Assembly: GCA_000320545.1 (NCBI GenBank)
Contig: ADNK01000282.1
Location: 27,501 to 75,297, forward strand
Length of the DNA: 47,797 nt
Direction: 5' to 3'
Source: Bigelowiella natans CCMP2755
Lineage: Eukaryota > Cercozoa > Chlorarachniophyceae
Each line of letters starts with the position of its first letter. Position 1 is the first letter of the stretch. The notes below the pieces were generated by a model that was not told the origin of the DNA, ran no database searches, and saw nothing but the letters and a program-made list of their open reading frames with translations. Made by a program: the position numbers and the translations under genes. Below are positions 46,644-47,797 of the stretch, piece after piece.

Positions 46644-47519
46644 CACTGCTAGTACTACTAATACTACTATTCTACATATGCAACAAGACACATAGCATAC
46701 ATATTGGTGGGATGTTTGCCATACGTCTTTGGCTTCGTCCTTGACCTTCCCATCCGTCTGACGACTCCGGCTGCTGTAAAGCTCGGAAGAACATCGCCAC
46801 GCCGGAAAGAATAATGCGCAACCCCGTCTTGATGATGGCGGCAAAAGCAGAGTGACGTCCTGTAGGATGATGATGCCGTCGTCGTCGTCTCGAAATGGCA
46901 GTTGTCATCGCGATGAATCGAAGCGCTCCGCCTAAAGTAAGTATTGGGTGCGTTGTCAGGTTCAACCGTGACGAGAGAGTACTTCACTGCACTAAATGAG
47001 GTGAGGGAGGAGTCTTTGTTATCATTCGTGCTATATAAACGCGACTCAAACACACTCACATACGCACAGAGGGGAGGGGTGGAGGGGAGGAGAGAGAAAA
47101 GAACTATATCTCCAACACAAACAATTATGAATAATCCATTTTGAACGTTGACCGTGTTGCCTCTGAGCTTGAGAGATGCGTATAGCATATATCTGATCAT
47201 GTTTGATGATGCCAATCCCCCCCCCCCCCCCTTCGCAATATCATCTAGGTTATCGTTGACAACGCTAAGAATTCATCACTGACGAATCTCGACTGCTACT
47301 CGGATGGGGTATCTATCTCTCCTCTCCCCTTGCTCCCCTTCTTCTTCCTCCCTCTCTCCACCATCAGTATTGCTTCGCCCTCATTATTATTTACGTTAAT
47401 CGTGATTATGCTATTATCACCATCATCATCGTCAGGTATTCACTACCAAATGCCAGGGTGATGGCTTGATTGTCGCGACACCGACTGGATCCACAGCGTA
47501 TTCTCTCTCAGCGGTAGGA

Positions 47520-47554
<35 letters not shown>

Positions 47555-47797
47555 TGCTGCCATCATCTTGAATCCCTAACCCCCCTCCCCCCTTTCCTCC
47601 CTCCCTCCGTACAATCGAAAGGGCGGTTCCATGGTCCATCCGCAAGTTCCAGGGATTTTGTTCACGCCGGTGAGTCGGTTTGCTCATTGGTCGCACGTCA
47701 TGTTGTTCAATTGCATGTCGCCGTTGATTGAGTCTGCGTGAAAGAGGATTATCATCTTTAAAACGACCACCACAGTCCAACCACCGTATTAATCCTC
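43041..47797 (+). CDS. NAD kinase, multi-exon, 3' end beyond the window
   Basis: Exons in order: 43041-43115, 43294-43332, 43530-43582, 43725-43773, 44024-44048, 44236-44272, 44558-44587, 44755-44790, 45091-45144, 45327-45383, 45498-45572, 45832-45890, 46113-46252, about 46960 or 46980 to 47000, 47249-47308, 47436-47513 and 47622-47669. The enzyme phosphorylates NAD to NADP with ATP. Diagnostic motifs: RRVLLIKKPRDDQ, VVCLGGDGTLLWLSNLF (GGDGT active site), VPPVISFAMGSLGFLTPF, SRLHITIERRG, TALNEVIVDNAKNSSLTNLD (NE/D motif) and CQGDGLIVATPTGSTAYSLS (glycine-rich motif), then GGSMVHPQVPGILFTP. The usual CPHSLSFRP segment is missing because the gene runs off the edge. Between the ERRG and ALNE motifs there is a lineage-type insertion of at least 85 residues, S/A-rich then acidic (45383-46252). 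Exon joining between 46252 and 46960 is unresolved. Confidence 0.88.
43212..43250. repeat. (GT)n microsatellite in NAD kinase intron
   Basis: A GT run in the intron before the exon at 43294. Other tracts in introns of this gene are (CT)n-(GT)n at 44141-44198, (AT)n at 44397-44426, (GA)n at 45009-45044, (CA)n at 45763-45800, (TAC)n at 46603-46642 and (TAG)n at 47520-47554. Confidence 0.9.
43977..43996 (+). repeat. Short interstitial telomere-like repeat (CCCTAA)
   Basis: Two CCCTAA units flanked by C runs lie in the NAD kinase intron just upstream of the GGDGT exon. They are probably part of a C-rich polypyrimidine region rather than a true telomere trace. Confidence 0.4.

Noticed and set aside
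46484-46744. Open frame starting MSQRAHASAQ in the NAD kinase locus
   Set aside because: More than half of it is a TAC/CTA repeat, and it does not contain the kinase motif expected at this place.
1-47797. CRISPR arrays, tRNA or rRNA genes, intact transposons
   Set aside because: No spaced direct repeats, cloverleaf-like gene, transposase or reverse transcriptase motifs were seen by reading; a tRNAscan or repeat-library search would be needed to exclude degenerate copies.

Overview
The window looks like nuclear DNA of an intron-rich single-celled eukaryote, probably an alga or related protist. Coding sequence is split by GT-AG introns, many packed with microsatellites, and the genes are eukaryotic (Sec24, BTG/TOB, a NO VEIN-type ATPase, a JmjC protein, a eukaryotic-type NAD kinase). 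All three stop codons are used, so the code is standard. A chlorarachniophyte-like alga would fit the texture and gene content, but the sequence alone does not prove it. Gene models were built by hand from reading frame, splice phase and protein-family fit. For six of the nine models the summed exon length divides by three (one of these is intronless); three others have unresolved exons or edges.

Layout. (1) 11-8119, plus: the 3' part, or all, of a mosaic protein with two discoidin (F5/8 type C) domains among small SH3/KOW-like repeats. (2) 9203-10063, minus: a four-exon BTG/TOB protein. (3) 11016-14223, plus: COPII coat protein Sec24, three exons. (4) 15851-17155, plus: an intronless gene whose product has a signal-peptide-like N-terminus, a YEATS-like domain and an amidoligase (glutamine-synthetase-fold) domain. 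(5) 18038-31580, minus: a 22-exon, about 2,987-residue NO VEIN (NOV)-like protein with a GHKL ATPase domain and a C-terminal PD-(D/E)XK-like NOV domain. (6) 32524-37470, plus: an 18-exon JmjC/cupin_8 oxygenase. (7) 38885-41138, minus: a 16-exon EF-hand-like plus coiled-coil protein with unusually short, clean introns. (8) 41692-42866, plus: coiled-coil exons that probably form the N-terminus of (9). (9) 43041 to the right edge, plus: an NAD kinase, 3' incomplete.

The genes form divergent pairs (BTG/Sec24, NOV/JmjC, EF-hand/NAD kinase) separated by about 550-950 bp, and convergent pairs with 0.9-1.4 kb between stops. They do not look like one pathway; this is a normal eukaryotic gene neighbourhood. 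The most unusual items are the intronless YEATS-like/amidoligase gene, a stop-free microsatellite intron (a multiple of three) inside the ATP-binding loop of the NOV protein, a nearly exact 129-bp in-frame duplication in NOV exon 1, and diverged tandem duplications in two intergenic regions. I saw no CRISPR array, tRNA, rRNA or intact transposon.
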